Shown here: in pieces, positions 52,241-61,434 of the stretch
How positions within the stretch are numbered: the stretch's first letter is position 1
How the letters are laid out: the number at the start of each line of letters is the position of its first letter
Assembly: GCA_947383005.1 (NCBI GenBank)
Contig: CANDBT010000010.1
Coordinates: forward strand, 1 to 64,000
Direction of reading: 5' to 3'
From: an uncultured bacterium
GTDB taxonomy: Bacteria > Bacillota > Clostridia > Lachnospirales > Lachnospiraceae
DNA: 64,000 nt
Program-made: the position numbers and the translations under genes
Notes under the pieces: model-generated
What the model was told of the DNA's origin: nothing
The model's database searches: none
The model's input: the letters and a program-made list of their open reading frames with translations, nothing else

Positions 52241-53548
52241 TTATTTACTTTCTACCAATTCTTTCATATACATGTAATATTTTAAGCTATAGTGATATAT
52301 AAGTTTCCAGAATTCACAATGTAAATCCATGTTATCTACTGCCTTACACCCTCCCCCGCATAGTCTTTTTGCCCAACAATTATTACATTTGTTATCATGT
52401 GTAAATTTCCTATAGTAATTTTGCCAATCTATACCTTTATCTACATTGCCTGCAAAACGAATATCCTTATTCAGGACCCTGCAACACTTGTACACATCGC
52501 CATTTGGAGTGAACTGGATAGTAAAAGGATTAAAATACATACATGCTTCCTTTAGTAATTGCTTATCAATAAACTCGTATGTATCTGTAATATTTCTCAG
52601 AGCCTTATAATCATGAATTTTATAGTGTTTCACCATGGCATCTAAGAGCTGTTTTAATTGGATGTCCAATTCTTCTAAGTCTTTGCAATCTACAATCAAA
52701 TCCTTTTTGTTTGTTTCTACTAAATCAACATACACTTGGCTGAAACCAATGCGCCAAAGAAACTCTATGTCATTCTTAAAAGTGGCTATCCCTGGCTTGC
52801 TTAATGTCACTCTAGCAATAAGGTTTTTGTATCCACTTTTATTGATTCTATTTATACCCTCCATCACACTATCAAATGTACCCATTCCATTTTTATATAT
52901 GCGATTATGATTATGTATATTGCGATCCCCATCAATGCTTATATTAAGGCTTATGTTATTATCCATAACCAGCTGCATGATTTGGTCATCAATCAAAGTG
53001 CCATTTGTTGTTAGTAAATAACTAATTCTTTTACCTACATCCTTGGCCTTTTCATTTATGTATTCAATTGAAAATTGTAATACTTCCTTATTTAATAAGG
53101 GTTCTCCGCCAAAAAAGCGGACACTGTAAACATCAACATATTGATTCGCATATCTAAAGAAATAATCAATGCATTTTTTGGCTGTTTCAATACTCATCAT
53201 ACTTGCGAATCCTTTATTGCCATATTCGCCGAAGCAATATGAACAATTCATGTTGCAAGATTCTGTCAATGACAACCATATTTTATGCACTACATTGCCC
53301 TTCATCCATTGTTCTTGGGATACTTGTGTGAAATTTCTTATCTTTGTTTCTTCGATAGGATCTTCTCCAATTAAAGAAGATACATATCTAGCTAAATCCG
53401 GTGAGGCATCAATGTTGCCCTCCTGAACATTATGTAGCATTTCATTCAAATCTTTATTTGAATGATATATTTTTCCGTTGTTGCCATTGTAAATATAACA
53501 ATCATTATCCGTTGTAAAAGGAAACATTATTTCGTATTGCCGTTGCAC
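52241..53548 (-). CDS. Radical SAM/SPASM peptide maturase, type D, locus 2
   Basis: 435 aa from GTG 53548 (GGGGGGAAGATATA upstream), sharing a base with the previous stop codon. Cluster motif CNMNCSYC (Cys 98, 102, 105), FFGGEPLLN, SPASM YKCCRVL, KCNNCWAKRLCGGGC and the final HCEFW. N-terminal about 95 residues could include a recognition domain (YIYNGNNGKIYHSNKDLNE). Counterpart of 3162-4379. Confidence 0.87.
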   Translation of the reverse strand: MQRQYEIMFPFTTDNDCYIYNGNNGKIYHSNKDLNEMLHNVQEGNIDASPDLARYVSSLIGEDPIEETKIRNFTQVSQEQWMKGNVVHKIWLSLTESCNMNCSYCFGEYGNKGFASMMSIETAKKCIDYFFRYANQYVDVYSVRFFGGEPLLNKEVLQFSIEYINEKAKDVGKRISYLLTTNGTLIDDQIMQLVMDNNISLNISIDGDRNIHNHNRIYKNGMGTFDSVMEGINRINKSGYKNLIARVTLSKPGIATFKNDIEFLWRIGFSQVYVDLVETNKKDLIVDCKDLEELDIQLKQLLDAMVKHYKIHDYKALRNITDTYEFIDKQLLKEACMYFNPFTIQFTPNGDVYKCCRVLNKDIRFAGNVDKGIDWQNYYRKFTHDNKCNNCWAKRLCGGGCKAVDNMDLHCEFWKLIYHYSLKYYMYMKELVESK

Positions 53549-54960
53549 TATATCTTCCCCCCTAACACAGCCTTTAATCTATGTGGCGCTTCCATTTGCA
53601 ATCTTGCATATAGCTTTAGACTTTCTTGAAAAGCAATTTTACTTTTTACGCATAATAATTCAGCCGGTTTGTTAATGTCACCTGTATAAACATCGTGTTC
53701 ATACGGGCAGCCGTCACCACAAAATAATTGGAACCAACAATCAGTACACTTTTCTATTTTTTCTTTTTTAATTTTTTTCGATAAGATGTCTAAATCGGCG
53801 TCATTTATATTGCCCATTTTATATCTCTCGTCACCTAAAAACCTATAACATTTATATGCATTTCCATTGGGCGAAAAAATAAATATGCCATTTTGCCATA
53901 GATAGCAATTAGATGTAAAATTTTTTTTATGCAACGACTTAATATTTTCTATGAAAGAATTATATACATAAGGTTTTCCATCAATAATATTATTGTATGT
54001 TATCTCTGCCAGGTCTTTTAATTGATTCTCGTATTCTCTATATTCTTCATAACCATATATTTGATCTTTTCCAAAAACAAGATTTCCGTAAACATTTTTA
54101 ATCCCCATATTCCAAAGCCAAAAAACGGATTGTTTAAAGTACGGAATATCATATTTAGTGAGACAGATAAAAGCTGATAGTTTTGTCACTGCCCCGTTAA
54201 GTTTTTTTAAATTTGACACCACTCTATCATAAGTCGAAGCGCCGGAACTGTATGGTCTATTCTTATCATGAATGGCGCGCAAGCCATCAATACTCACATT
54301 AACGAAAAAAGTATTACTTGAAAACAAATTTATTAGTTCATCATCTAATATCGTGCCATTTGTTGTTATATTGTACCGTGGAATTCCTTTTAGATCCTTT
54401 AGTAACGAATTGATATAATTAATTGCAAAAATAATTACTTCTTTGTTAAGTAAAGGTTCGCCGCCAAAAAAAACTATATCATAAATATTTTGTTCCTTAT
54501 TAATATGAGCATACCAATAATCAATACAATTCTTTGCCACTTCGATGCTCATATTGTTTTCTTTTTGAACCTTTCCTCCCTCTTTTTCAAAGCAATATCT
54601 ACAATTTAAATTACAGCTATCTGTAACATTTAACCATAAATTTCCTTTAAAAGAACTGTCGCTATACTCTTTTTCAAAAAAATCATATACTTTACCGGAA
54701 CTATTTAAAAATCCTTCTTCTCTGCTCGTTTTAATCGCTTCTATTGCATTTTGCAATTCACCTTCAGAGTACTGTGAAGACAATATTTCCACTATTTCTT
54801 CAGATTGACTATATAAATCATATGTCCTGGCCAATTCAAGGATATCGACAATAATTGAATCAACTTTCGATATAATTCCATTCCCGCCATCAAATAAAAA
54901 GCTCTGCTCATTCACCTTAAAAGTAATAAATGGGCTTAAGTTAGTTTTTTCAACCGTCAT
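53548..54960 (-). CDS. Radical SAM/SPASM peptide maturase, type C, locus 2
   Basis: About 470 aa, preferred start ATG 54960 (AAAGAGGTG upstream). Cluster motif CNLNCRYC (Cys 116, 120, 123), FFGGEPLLN, SPASM SNCYLWQ, YKCYRFLGDERY, KCTDCWFQLFCGDGCP and a late LLCVKSK. Shares the GCPxxHxxYTxD and LKLYARL parts with 1811-3169. Long N-terminal region without Cys probably binds the leader. Confidence 0.87.
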   Translation of the reverse strand: MTVEKTNLSPFITFKVNEQSFLFDGGNGIISKVDSIIVDILELARTYDLYSQSEEIVEILSSQYSEGELQNAIEAIKTSREEGFLNSSGKVYDFFEKEYSDSSFKGNLWLNVTDSCNLNCRYCFEKEGGKVQKENNMSIEVAKNCIDYWYAHINKEQNIYDIVFFGGEPLLNKEVIIFAINYINSLLKDLKGIPRYNITTNGTILDDELINLFSSNTFFVNVSIDGLRAIHDKNRPYSSGASTYDRVVSNLKKLNGAVTKLSAFICLTKYDIPYFKQSVFWLWNMGIKNVYGNLVFGKDQIYGYEEYREYENQLKDLAEITYNNIIDGKPYVYNSFIENIKSLHKKNFTSNCYLWQNGIFIFSPNGNAYKCYRFLGDERYKMGNINDADLDILSKKIKKEKIEKCTDCWFQLFCGDGCPYEHDVYTGDINKPAELLCVKSKIAFQESLKLYARLQMEAPHRLKAVLGGKI

Positions 54961-54987
54961 TTTATACACCTCTTTTAATTTTTCATT

Positions 54988-56292
54988 TTAAAAATATTTT
55001 AAATTGTGCTGAATTATATAGTCATACATGTATAAACGTAATGAAAATATATGTCGTTTTAAATTGCAGCGTAATTTTCTTTGCTCTTCATTGCAATTTA
55101 GTTTGCTACTTAAGCACTCCCCACCGCACAAATATCTTGCCCAACAATAACTACAAGCCTTCTCCGTTGACGCAGTTTTCTTAAGTGCTGATAAACTTTT
55201 TTGATCAATACCATTATTAACATCTCCGAATATATTATTATTTTCCATTAGAACAATACATGGATAAAATTTTCCTTCGTTATCGAAGGCCATTCTATTT
55301 TTCAGTACACTACATGGAAAATAGACGGGTTTATTAAAATGTATTTTTTCAATGTTATCAGTTAATGGTTGACAAGTTTTTACTACACCTAGCTCTAGCT
55401 GGTTTAAAACATAATCACATATCTTTTCGTATTCTTTCTTCAGTTGATTAATATGTGACTCATTAAATAACATGTCCTCCTTGTCTGAATCGCATAAATA
55501 GAAATGAATGTTTTTTACACCTTTTTCATATAAAAATCTTGCCGTATCAAATATATCCAGGTTATAAGGTGTCACCGTTACATTAATGTGAACGTCAATT
55601 CTATCACGTACATCCCCTATAATCTTAACCACTTTATCAAAAATACTAATATTTTCAATATTGGAAGAACGTAAATAATCATTTATCTTTTTCTCATGAC
55701 TATCTAGGCTCATTATAAATCCAACATCATAAGATTCTAAAACGGCTATTTTTTCTTCATCAAGCAATGAAGCATTTGTTGTCGTAATAAACTTTACATT
55801 TTTTCCGTTTTTCTCACCTAAAACTTTCCCGTATTCAAGTATTTCCTTAAAAGTGTCCATATTTAGAAGCGGTTCCCCGCCCATTAATGTAATAATTACA
55901 TATTCCTTTGAGGATGTGTGCTGAAATATATAATCCAATATTCTTTTGGCGTTTTCCTTAGACAAAACACCTCCCAGGTTATCATGGTTATCATTCACGA
56001 AGCAATATTTACATCTTAGGTTACACTCGTACAGTAAATTTATATCGCATCCCGAAATTTCTATTTCTGTAGTATCGTAATATTCTTTTAAAATTCTTTT
56101 ATTATTTTCTTCACATTTACTTTCCTTATTTATTATCCCTTTTATGATATGATATACTTTATCATCTTCTCTCAAACATCCTTTTTCTGCATCCCTGAAT
56201 GCATCAGCTAACGCTTTTTCATAATTATAAAAAGTCAATGAATTAGATAAAAATAAATACTTTTTATTTTTTATTTCTATAACTTTAATCAT
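54988..56292 (-). CDS. Radical SAM/SPASM peptide maturase, type B, locus 2
   Basis: 434 aa, ATG 56292 with AAAGGGG upstream. Cluster motif CNLRCKYC (Cys 90, 94, 97), MGGEPLLN, SPASM PCSVLKNRMAF, YPCIVL, ACSYCWARYLCGGECL and LRCNLK. N-terminus MIKVIEIKNKKYLFLSNS aligns with that of 503-1795, making these likely orthologues. It overlaps the first maturase gene by 8 bp. Confidence 0.87.
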   Translation of the reverse strand: MIKVIEIKNKKYLFLSNSLTFYNYEKALADAFRDAEKGCLREDDKVYHIIKGIINKESKCEENNKRILKEYYDTTEIEISGCDINLLYECNLRCKYCFVNDNHDNLGGVLSKENAKRILDYIFQHTSSKEYVIITLMGGEPLLNMDTFKEILEYGKVLGEKNGKNVKFITTTNASLLDEEKIAVLESYDVGFIMSLDSHEKKINDYLRSSNIENISIFDKVVKIIGDVRDRIDVHINVTVTPYNLDIFDTARFLYEKGVKNIHFYLCDSDKEDMLFNESHINQLKKEYEKICDYVLNQLELGVVKTCQPLTDNIEKIHFNKPVYFPCSVLKNRMAFDNEGKFYPCIVLMENNNIFGDVNNGIDQKSLSALKKTASTEKACSYCWARYLCGGECLSSKLNCNEEQRKLRCNLKRHIFSLRLYMYDYIIQHNLKYF

Positions 56293-57652
56293 GGATTTGC
56301 CCCTTTTCGTTTTTGTTATGCTGTATCGTTGTGTACAATTTTAGTCCTTCTTCTATAAGTATTTTGTTAAAATCGCAATATATGTTATATGGGTTATCTG
56401 TTTGGTTGTTAAATAAATGGTTTATTTGCGGACATGACGTACATAATTTATTCGCCCAGCAATTTTTACATCTCTCGCTTCTATCTCTATGTACACGATT
56501 TTTTTCATCAGAATAAGTTCCCCAAAAAATATTACCCATATAAAATTTGTCATTCCCAACTAATCTATGACATGGATACACATTACCATTTGTTTCAACA
56601 AGAAGATTTTTATCAGAGAAAAATTCACAATTATTAGTGTATCTATTATGTAATAAGTATCCATATAATTGAAAATTATATATATTATTTTCCCTGCTTT
56701 TTATCATTTTAATTGCCAAATTATGAACCTGCTCTTTTAGATAAGCGATATCTTCACATGTAATCTGAAATTGTTTTTCCAAAGATGAAACCATATTTAT
56801 TGCTACATTTTTCACTCCTAAATCCCATAATTTTTGTATGTTATCCTCCAGATTAAGAACATTATCGTGTACAATGGTCATTCTAACTGCAACATTAATT
56901 ATCCCAACATTTTGTAGTGACAATATAGTATTAATTGCATTATGAAAGCTTCCATTTCCATCAGCAAAAGGTCTATTCCTGTTATGTGTTTTCTCGTCGC
57001 CGTCAATGCTAACAGTAACACTGAAATTGTTTTTCTTAAAAAGATTAATCAATTCTTGATCCATAATGGTTCCATTTGTAGTTATTCTATATTTAATTAA
57101 ACATTTATCACCCAATAAAGTATTTAAGTAATTTACGGAATACTTGATAACCTCCTTGTTTATTGTGGGCTCACCGCCAAAAAAGGTTACCTTTACCTCT
57201 TTACTTCTTGTTTCTAACCTCTTATACCAAAAGTCGATTATATTCTTTGCATCCTCAATTTTCATTAAGGTTTTTTGAGTTCCATATGTACCATCAACAC
57301 CATAACAATATACACATCTTAAATTGCATATATGGGAAATATTCAGCCACAATGAATTAAATTCCTCATTTCGGATACTTGGGTCATGAATATCTTCTTC
57401 TACTATTCTATAACTTTTAGTTTTTGCAATTAAATCATCTATGTCAAAATCAGGATATTTTTGACGTAAAAAACTCCTTGCATTTTCCTGATCGTAATTT
57501 TCGATACTATTCAATACATCTTCAAGCAAATCAGAGTAATTAAATATAAAGTTTGAGTTGCTATCGTAAATATACTCATTCCCTTTAAAATCTTTAAATT
57601 TAAAAATAGTTCCTGTAGAACCTATATCCGTCGAATCTGTAAACACTTTCAC
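56285..57652 (-). CDS. Radical SAM/SPASM peptide maturase, type A (locus 2 only)
   Basis: 455 aa, probable start GTG 57652 (GGAGG just upstream). Cluster motif CNLRCVYC (Cys 109, 113, 116), FFGGEPTIN instead of GGEPLL, SPASM NCEFF, YPCHRLV, RCKNCWANKLCTSCPQ and a final IYCDFNK. It has no counterpart in locus 1 and stands first after the precursor. If the five enzymes act in turn this one may add an extra crosslink or act first; that is inference. Confidence 0.85.
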   Translation of the reverse strand: MKVFTDSTDIGSTGTIFKFKDFKGNEYIYDSNSNFIFNYSDLLEDVLNSIENYDQENARSFLRQKYPDFDIDDLIAKTKSYRIVEEDIHDPSIRNEEFNSLWLNISHICNLRCVYCYGVDGTYGTQKTLMKIEDAKNIIDFWYKRLETRSKEVKVTFFGGEPTINKEVIKYSVNYLNTLLGDKCLIKYRITTNGTIMDQELINLFKKNNFSVTVSIDGDEKTHNRNRPFADGNGSFHNAINTILSLQNVGIINVAVRMTIVHDNVLNLEDNIQKLWDLGVKNVAINMVSSLEKQFQITCEDIAYLKEQVHNLAIKMIKSRENNIYNFQLYGYLLHNRYTNNCEFFSDKNLLVETNGNVYPCHRLVGNDKFYMGNIFWGTYSDEKNRVHRDRSERCKNCWANKLCTSCPQINHLFNNQTDNPYNIYCDFNKILIEEGLKLYTTIQHNKNEKGQIHD

Positions 57653-57793
57653 TAACCTCCATTATGTAACCAACAACAAATATTCTTATTAAAAGGAAGC
57701 GGAAGATATCCTATTGTTCCTTCCTACTAAACAAAATCTTTTAACAAGTCGATCCAACTTAAGGTTTAAAAACAGTAAACTGTAGAAATATTT

Positions 57794-57855
57794 GTCCTTG
57801 CGACAATCGCTAAGCGAGTGTATAAACATACTCACTTAGTGATTGCGCTCAGGAC
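57794..57855 (-). promoter_or_regulatory. Long hairpin between precursor and maturases
   Basis: A nearly continuous stem of about 28 pairs (outer GTCCT/AGGAC, inner ATCGCTAAGCGAGTGTAT/ATACTCACTTAGTGAT) spans 57794-57855. No U-run follows on the minus strand, so it may stop exonucleases and stabilise the precursor message rather than terminate. It takes the place of the hairpin at 445-478 in locus 1. The rest of the gap 57653-57980 has no gene. Confidence 0.6.
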
Positions 57856-57980
57856 TAAAATGCAACCAGGATAATCGCTATTTATTATTAGTTATTGAGT
57901 TTATTAAGTTGTATGTCGCCTGTGCAAAGGATAAACTCTCTTCACACTAATAGCTAAAAAATAAGCTTTACAGCTTAATT

Positions 57981-58109
57981 TTAGCGAACGTTCCATGCAC
58001 AAATGCTCTGGCAAGTATCGCATACGTCAACAGCGCCGCAGCCGAAGTACTCGTCAGGTGCATTTTCTCTGCTGTTTTCTGCGTTAATAGGTGTAATCAA
58101 TTTCTCCAT
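57981..58109 (-). CDS. Cys-rich RiPP precursor peptide, locus 2
   Basis: 42 aa; ATG at 58109 with AAAGGAGGTCTGCGACT upstream. Residues 1-23 form a Cys-free, acidic leader (MEKLITPINAENSRENAPDE). The core has four Cys at 24, 30, 33 and 37 (CGAVDVCDTCQSIC) and ends AWNVR. Spacing C-x5-C-x2-C-x3-C and the residues CG, D, CD, IC match the precursors of locus 1. Directly upstream of five radical SAM genes. Role as substrate is inferred from position and composition. Upstream to 58515 lies only AT-rich sequence with a possible promoter and a 24-codon frame at 58453 I do not support. Confidence 0.87.
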   Translation of the reverse strand: MEKLITPINAENSRENAPDEYFGCGAVDVCDTCQSICAWNVR

Positions 58110-58515
58110 AGTCGCAGACCTCCTTTCATCAACACCTAGTTGCATTTATTAAAGAGACGTTTTCCCGAAGAATTTCCAATATAAATTATCAAAAATTTCT
58201 TAATAGGAATGCCTCTCTAAACAATTTATCAAAAAATACTTTTTATTGTAGCAGGATGTATTTTTTTCTAGTATATATGTAATTTTTCCAAAAAATTGTT
58301 TCAATTTGGGAGAATAACCTGTCGAATTGTATATTATTTATTTGAAATTAGTATATAATTAGTTTGGTTCATACTTTATTGCCTCACTTTAGGTTAGAAC
58401 CACATGTGGGAAATTAATATTGAAAGGTAATAATTTAAGAACGGGGTGAATTTTGAAATTAAAATATTTTGTAAAGCATGCGTTTTTCCGCCGGGCGGAA
58501 CTTCTAAAGAATCAT

Positions 58516-58962
58516 TCACTCAGTTAAGCGCATTGCAATACAGACCTGTTGCCAAGGTAACACTACCCACTCCTGTTGTTTTCCGTTAACAACAACAGAA
58601 TAATGCCAATATCCTGTATCTTTTTCTTTTTCTATTCTTTCAACATTACTAAAAAAAGCCTCCTGTACCCCCTCATGAAAAAACAAATTCTTGCGAATAG
58701 CACCCTGCGGAGTTCCCAATATGAGTACCACTAATATGCCAACACTGATTGCAACAGCATAAAACAGATTAATATATTGTTTTCTGTACAAATACCGCTT
58801 ACATTCTTTGCATTCAGCACATGGTTTATATCCAAAGTAATCATCATAAAAGGGAACTCCTGTACTTAAGTAAAATCCCTTGCAGAACATTAGTTTTTTA
58901 TACGCCATCTCCCCGACATTTTTTTCAAGCTCACACATATTTTCCATTTTCCTCTTCTCCAT
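58516..58962 (-). CDS. Membrane protein with Cys motif
   Basis: About 148 aa, probable start ATG 58962 (AAGGA upstream). Cys pairs in the first half (CAECKECKRYLY, with a C-x2-C-x2-C set), one transmembrane helix (LFYAVAISVGILVVLILG) and an extracellular-type C-terminal part (YWHYSVVVNGKQQEWVVLP). The Cys-rich segment before the helix may bind metal. Not AgrB; no AgrB motifs. It lies between RiPP locus 2 and the second Agr locus. Confidence 0.5.
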   Translation of the reverse strand: MEKRKMENMCELEKNVGEMAYKKLMFCKGFYLSTGVPFYDDYFGYKPCAECKECKRYLYRKQYINLFYAVAISVGILVVLILGTPQGAIRKNLFFHEGVQEAFFSNVERIEKEKDTGYWHYSVVVNGKQQEWVVLPWQQVCIAMRLTE

Positions 58963-59129
58963 TACAATATTGTTCCTTATTATCAATATAAATCATTTTA
59001 TAACATATTTTGCTCTTTTTATCAGGATTTCGCGCAGATTTTCTTTACATTACAAAAGCCCCCCTTTGTATCATTTCAAATTGATTCAAAAGAGAGCTAT
59101 CCAGTAATATTTCTATTGGATCATCAGAT

Positions 59130-59273
59130 TTACTTCTTGATCCGCTTCAGTCCTGCCGGCTGCTTGGGCTGGTGGTAAATATACATACATCTGCTTTCTG
59201 CAGCTGCCTGCGCTGATTTCCCTGCTACATTTTTCATCAGTTTTGCCAATATGCTTCTGCCTGTCGATTTCAT
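59130..59273 (-). CDS. agrD: AgrD-type autoinducer precursor, second locus
   Basis: 47 aa. TAAGGAGGTATTTCGCAT precedes ATG 59273. Amphipathic N-terminus (KSTGRSILAKLMKNVAGKS), then AAAESRCMYIYHQPKQPAG with a single Cys 29, and a basic end LKRIKK. A Cys followed by a Tyr/Gln-Pro block marks it as AgrD-like. The larger frame over the same DNA is a shadow. Located just after the kinase gene; no agrB is next to it. Confidence 0.82.
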   Translation of the reverse strand: MKSTGRSILAKLMKNVAGKSAQAAAESRCMYIYHQPKQPAGLKRIKK

Positions 59274-59389
59274 ATGCGAAATACCTCCTTATTATATATT
59301 GAAATATTGTAAAATTACTTTTACTACATTTTAGTATATATCTTTTGGCATTTTCTTTTTGTTGCCCGTAATAAATACGAGTGTCCACG

Positions 59390-60694
59390 TCATTTTTTCC
59401 CCTCGCTGCCGTACATCACCACCGATACCCTGAACACGCCGTCACGTCCGTCCGCGTCCACCTGCCCACAGTAGGCTTCCACCGCCTGCTCCACGGAGGA
59501 GAGGCCCAGCCCGTGGCTCCTGCGGTCTTTCTTTGTCGTTACGTATTTCCCCACACGGTTCTTCTGCCGCTCCCCGCAGTAAGGGTTCGTGACCGCTATC
59601 ATAAGGACTTCCTTCTCATACGAGGCGTCCAGCGTGACATAACGCTTTCCTTCTTCCACTTCCCTGCATGCCTCCAGCGCATTGTCCAGCAGGTTCCCGA
59701 ACACGATGGTAAGGTGCCCGCCCTGGAAGGGCAGCTCCGCGGGCAGGAACACACTGGCTTCAAAGACGATGCCTTCTGCCCGTGCAGTACTGCATTTATG
59801 ATTCACAATGCTGTCCACGATGACGTTTCCGGTACGGGAAACATCATCCGCCCGGCACTCCGGGGTTCCCCGCAGCATCCCGCGCACGTATTCCTCCGCC
59901 TGCTTTGTGTCATCCCCCTGCAGCATTCCCAAAAGGCTCGACATATGGTTCTTCATGTCGTGCCGCAGCCGTCTCATCTCCGCGTCATATGCCTCACGTT
60001 CCTGCGCATGTCTGTTTAAAAGGTCAAGCTCCTGTTCATAAAGCAGGTTCTTCTCATGAGCCTCTGCATCATCCACCATGCGGTCATAGACCTCAAATAT
60101 CATGTAGATCAGCAGGAGGAGCAACATACCAGAAATCATAGCAAATGGAGTGTATTCCGTATGCTGCACCGTTATCAGGAAAATGTTGTGCATCAGGTAG
60201 GTGCTGCCGGCGGGGACGGTGAGAACCGCAGCGGCATACCGGAACGGGATGTCCCGCCGGTTCATGCGCTTTGCATAATGCCCCGCGATAATGGCAAGGA
60301 GGAACATGAGCATCAGCGAAATGACCGTCCCCGCCGTCTGCAGTTCCCACCCGTCCATCCCGATCAGCCGGAGGATGATGTCGGTGGTGCTCTCCATGAG
60401 CATCCATACGGCGCATACCAGCGCCGAGAAGATGCAGCGCCTTTTCATGCCTGCACCGTAGGATATGGAACTGACCATTAGTACGAGCGCCATGTTCAGG
60501 AAAAGCATTGCCGGCGGGGATATGGATATGCCCAGGACGGGAACCGTCTGCAGGATGTAATAGACAGTCCATGCCGCAAAACGCAGCGGGTTTTTCGACG
60601 GGCGGGAAAAGAACGCCTTCATTAATTTGTGCATGATGAGTACATGGAAGCATGATGTAAGCAGGCCGCCGGCGTAGGTGCATACAGGGTTCAT
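59390..60694 (-). CDS. GHKL sensor histidine kinase (AgrC-like), second locus
   Basis: 434 aa. N-terminal half has about six hydrophobic segments; then a coiled coil (EKNLLYEQELDLLNRHAQ), the phospho-His region MRRLRHDMKNHMSSLLGML, N-box VFGNLLDNALEAC and G-box SHGLGLSSVEQAVEA. All GHKL features intact. It overlaps the regulator gene upstream by four bases and is followed by agrD. Much more GC-rich than the neighbouring RiPP locus. Confidence 0.88.
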   Translation of the reverse strand: MNPVCTYAGGLLTSCFHVLIMHKLMKAFFSRPSKNPLRFAAWTVYYILQTVPVLGISISPPAMLFLNMALVLMVSSISYGAGMKRRCIFSALVCAVWMLMESTTDIILRLIGMDGWELQTAGTVISLMLMFLLAIIAGHYAKRMNRRDIPFRYAAAVLTVPAGSTYLMHNIFLITVQHTEYTPFAMISGMLLLLLIYMIFEVYDRMVDDAEAHEKNLLYEQELDLLNRHAQEREAYDAEMRRLRHDMKNHMSSLLGMLQGDDTKQAEEYVRGMLRGTPECRADDVSRTGNVIVDSIVNHKCSTARAEGIVFEASVFLPAELPFQGGHLTIVFGNLLDNALEACREVEEGKRYVTLDASYEKEVLMIAVTNPYCGERQKNRVGKYVTTKKDRRSHGLGLSSVEQAVEAYCGQVDADGRDGVFRVSVVMYGSEGKK

Positions 60695-61434
60695 CCGTCC
60701 ACCGCCTTCCTGCCCGCCATGCCGCAGAGCCGCGAGCGTACCGCCTTCTCCCTGTCCTCGCTGATCTTCAGGGCGGTACGCTTCCCGTTCCCGAATATCA
60801 CCGTCACCACGGAAAAGTTCATCTTCTCTATGTAACTGTAATTCACAAGGAACGACTGGTGTATCCGCAGAAACTCCTGCCGCCCCTCTGAAAGCTCTTT
60901 CTCAACAGCGTTGAGCCTGCCGTAAAAACGCTCCTCGGAGCCGTCTGCCATGACTATATGTACTACCCGGTTGCGGCTCTCGAAATACACGACGTCCCTG
61001 ACCGCAACTTTCCGGATCTCCTTGTTGAAGGAGAAGCGGTAGTAGGCTTCCGTCTCTCCTATCCGGGCACAGGCGTCGCGGAAATATTTCCTGAACTTCG
61101 CCCCGTCCACGGGCTTTGAGAGGAACCGGAACGGCTCCACCTCGAAGAGTTCCTTTAAATACTGTTCGTAGCCGGACACGTATATAAGGAGCGCGGAACG
61201 GTCGATGCGGCGTATCTGTCTCGCGGCGCTTATGCCGTCCACCCTTTCCATCTCTATGTCAAGGAATACCAGGTCGTAGCGGTAGCCCTTTTCTATGTCC
61301 GCAACCAGGGTGCCGCCATCGGAATAGGCTTCCGTCTCCACGCTGATGCCCGAATCTTCTGCCTCTCGGCGCACTATTTCTTCCAGTTCCGCCGTAAAAC
61401 GCATGTCATCGTCACATACTGCTATCCTTACCAT
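60691..61434 (-). CDS. LytTR-family response regulator, second locus
   Basis: About 247 aa. Receiver MVRIAVCDDDMRFTAELEE, Asp in LVFLDIEMERVDG, Lys in FLSKPVDG; LytTR domain DVVYFESRNRVVHIV to FLRIHQSFLVNYSYI. ATG 61434 is taken as start since family members begin MxRIAVCDDD; ATG 61443 is possible because GGAAGG precedes it. Overlaps the XRE gene end. Confidence 0.88.
   Translation of the reverse strand: MVRIAVCDDDMRFTAELEEIVRREAEDSGISVETEAYSDGGTLVADIEKGYRYDLVFLDIEMERVDGISAARQIRRIDRSALLIYVSGYEQYLKELFEVEPFRFLSKPVDGAKFRKYFRDACARIGETEAYYRFSFNKEIRKVAVRDVVYFESRNRVVHIVMADGSEERFYGRLNAVEKELSEGRQEFLRIHQSFLVNYSYIEKMNFSVVTVIFGNGKRTALKISEDREKAVRSRLCGMAGRKAVDG

Noticed and set aside
58453-58527. 24-codon frame starting with TTG after GGGGTGA
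   Set aside because: Basic peptide with weak start; overlaps the end of the gene on the other strand and has no context. Too little support.
59113-59388. 91-aa minus-strand ORF over the second agrD
   Set aside because: Its frame has no SD and is out of phase with the clear AgrD at 59130-59273, which has a strong SD.
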